DNA of 13,365 nucleotides from an uncultured Eubacteriales bacterium (GTDB taxonomy: Bacteria; Bacillota; Clostridia; Oscillospirales; Acutalibacteraceae), in the NCBI GenBank assembly GCA_934486755.1, contig CAKSQT010000050.1:1-13365 (forward strand), in the 5' to 3' direction. Every line of letters begins with the position of its first letter. Position 1 is the first letter of the stretch. The position numbers were made by a program, and so were the translations under genes. The notes below the pieces were generated by a model. That model made no database searches. It was not told the DNA's origin and was given only the letters and a program-made list of their open reading frames with translations. Shown piece after piece: positions 12,712-13,365 of this stretch.

Positions 12712-13365
12712 CTCGCACTTTCCGAAACTTCGCTTGCGGCGGCAATTTCGGTTATCTCATTGGTTATAGTAAGCTGTCTCACTGCGTTTACCTCAGAGGA
12801 CAGGTCGCTTATCATTTCATCGGCATTCTTGGTTGCGTTTTGCATTGCCGACATACGCGCGCAATTTTCGCTTGTCGCCGATTGCATCAACACGTCGTAT
12901 ATAAACCCGATTACATATTGCGGAACCATTTCTTCAAACACCTTTTCAACAGACGGTTCATAAACGGGTTCGGCAGAATACTTATATTCATATTCAATAT
13001 CCATAAAATCGCGTCTTAACAGCGGCAAAAGACGTTTGCACACGGGTGTCTGAACGGCAGAGTTCACATATTTGGTGTAAACTATATAGACCTCGCTTAT
13101 CTCGCTATTATTAAAGTGGTCAAAAATTTCCTCGGAAATTTTCCTTGCCAAAATGAGCGAGGGTTTTTGCGACGCACCGTACCAAGTGTAATCAGGCTTA
13201 ATGCCGTGGTTTATAAACATTTCTGTTCCCATAACGCCCAGTGAACAAACCATTGGATCCTTGGAGTTTTTAATTTGCTTCATAGCAAGATTAAAAACTC
13301 CTGAATTGTATCCGCCGCACAAGCCTTTATCAGACGTAATTACGAAATATAAAGGTCTGCCACCC
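12708..13365 (-). CDS. atpG: ATP synthase F1 subunit gamma, N-terminus cut by window end
   Basis: Rotor shaft of F1. The 218 codons visible cover the part from GRPLYFVITSDKGLCGGYNS, the conserved Rossmann-like domain opening, to the C-terminus; about 70 N-terminal residues (the first long helix) are outside. The C-terminal helix is recognisable in MSAMQNATKNADEMISDLSS followed by RQLTITNEITEIAA, the family signature, though the VRQ context is slightly divergent. The stop TGA overlaps the atpD GTG. Order gamma-beta-epsilon is the standard operon order, so alpha should lie just outside the window. Confidence 0.95.
   Translation of the reverse strand, partial: GGRPLYFVITSDKGLCGGYNSGVFNLAMKQIKNSKDPMVCSLGVMGTEMFINHGIKPDYTWYGASQKPSLILARKISEEIFDHFNNSEISEVYIVYTKYVNSAVQTPVCKRLLPLLRRDFMDIEYEYKYSAEPVYEPSVEKVFEEMVPQYVIGFIYDVLMQSATSENCARMSAMQNATKNADEMISDLSSEVNAVRQLTITNEITEIAAASEVSESAR

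Overview
The window looks like chromosomal DNA of a low-GC, anaerobic Bacillota (Clostridia, possibly an Oscillospiraceae/Ruminococcaceae-like gut lineage; the lineage is inference). The reasons are AT-rich intergenic DNA, strong GGAGG-type ribosome binding sites, frequent TTG/GTG starts, sigma-A type promoters, many U-tailed hairpin terminators, and a Clostridia-like gene set. No CRISPR array, transposase, integrase or phage gene is visible.

Region by region: (1) 1-4191, minus strand, is a maltodextrin/alpha-glucan uptake operon: lipoprotein binding protein, MalF-type permease, MalG-type permease, then 4-alpha-glucanotransferase (malQ, cut by the window start). The cistrons abut or overlap; the transporter ATPase is not here. 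A divergent intergenic region carries a candidate operon promoter with a small dyad and a strong promoter for a tRNA-Thr/tRNA-Tyr pair (4326-4516, plus). (2) 4517-4933 has no gene but holds four hairpins and an 11-bp tandem repeat, lying between the facing 3' ends of tRNA-Tyr and ssrA. (3) 4934-5823, minus, is the trans-translation pair: smpB (TTG start) followed at once by the tmRNA gene ssrA. (4) 5883-7105, plus, is galE (UDP-glucose 4-epimerase) and tRNA-Arg(CCG), ended by a strong terminator. (5) 7224-7700, plus, is a Cu/Zn superoxide dismutase without a signal peptide, sharing a bidirectional terminator with an oppositely oriented 87-residue membrane protein. (6) 8291-8687, minus, is tRNA-Leu(TAG) with its terminator, a duplicated 5' region, a structured 105-bp insert and a distant promoter. 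(7) 8761-10442 is an uncharacterised 170-residue protein whose stop codon interlocks tail-to-tail with a malic enzyme gene. (8) 10560-10859 is a small membrane-anchored protein resembling the BofC C-terminal domain. (9) 10890-13365, minus, is the end of the F1 ATP synthase operon, atpG (cut by the window end)-atpD-atpC, closed by a bidirectional hairpin.

Functionally the window is mostly core metabolism and translation. MalQ and the transporter feed glucose units into glycolysis, GalE links galactose and UDP-glucose, malic enzyme joins malate to pyruvate, and the ATP synthase handles the ion gradient. No clear new multi-gene system is visible. The most unusual structure is the tRNA-Leu locus: about 61 bp (the first 22 nt of the tRNA plus about 39 nt of leader) is repeated on both sides of a 105-bp hairpin-rich insert, so the only good promoter lies upstream of a tRNA fragment. 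Second is a stretch just past the tmRNA CCA end that is complementary, in pseudoknot order, to the tmRNA 3' domain.
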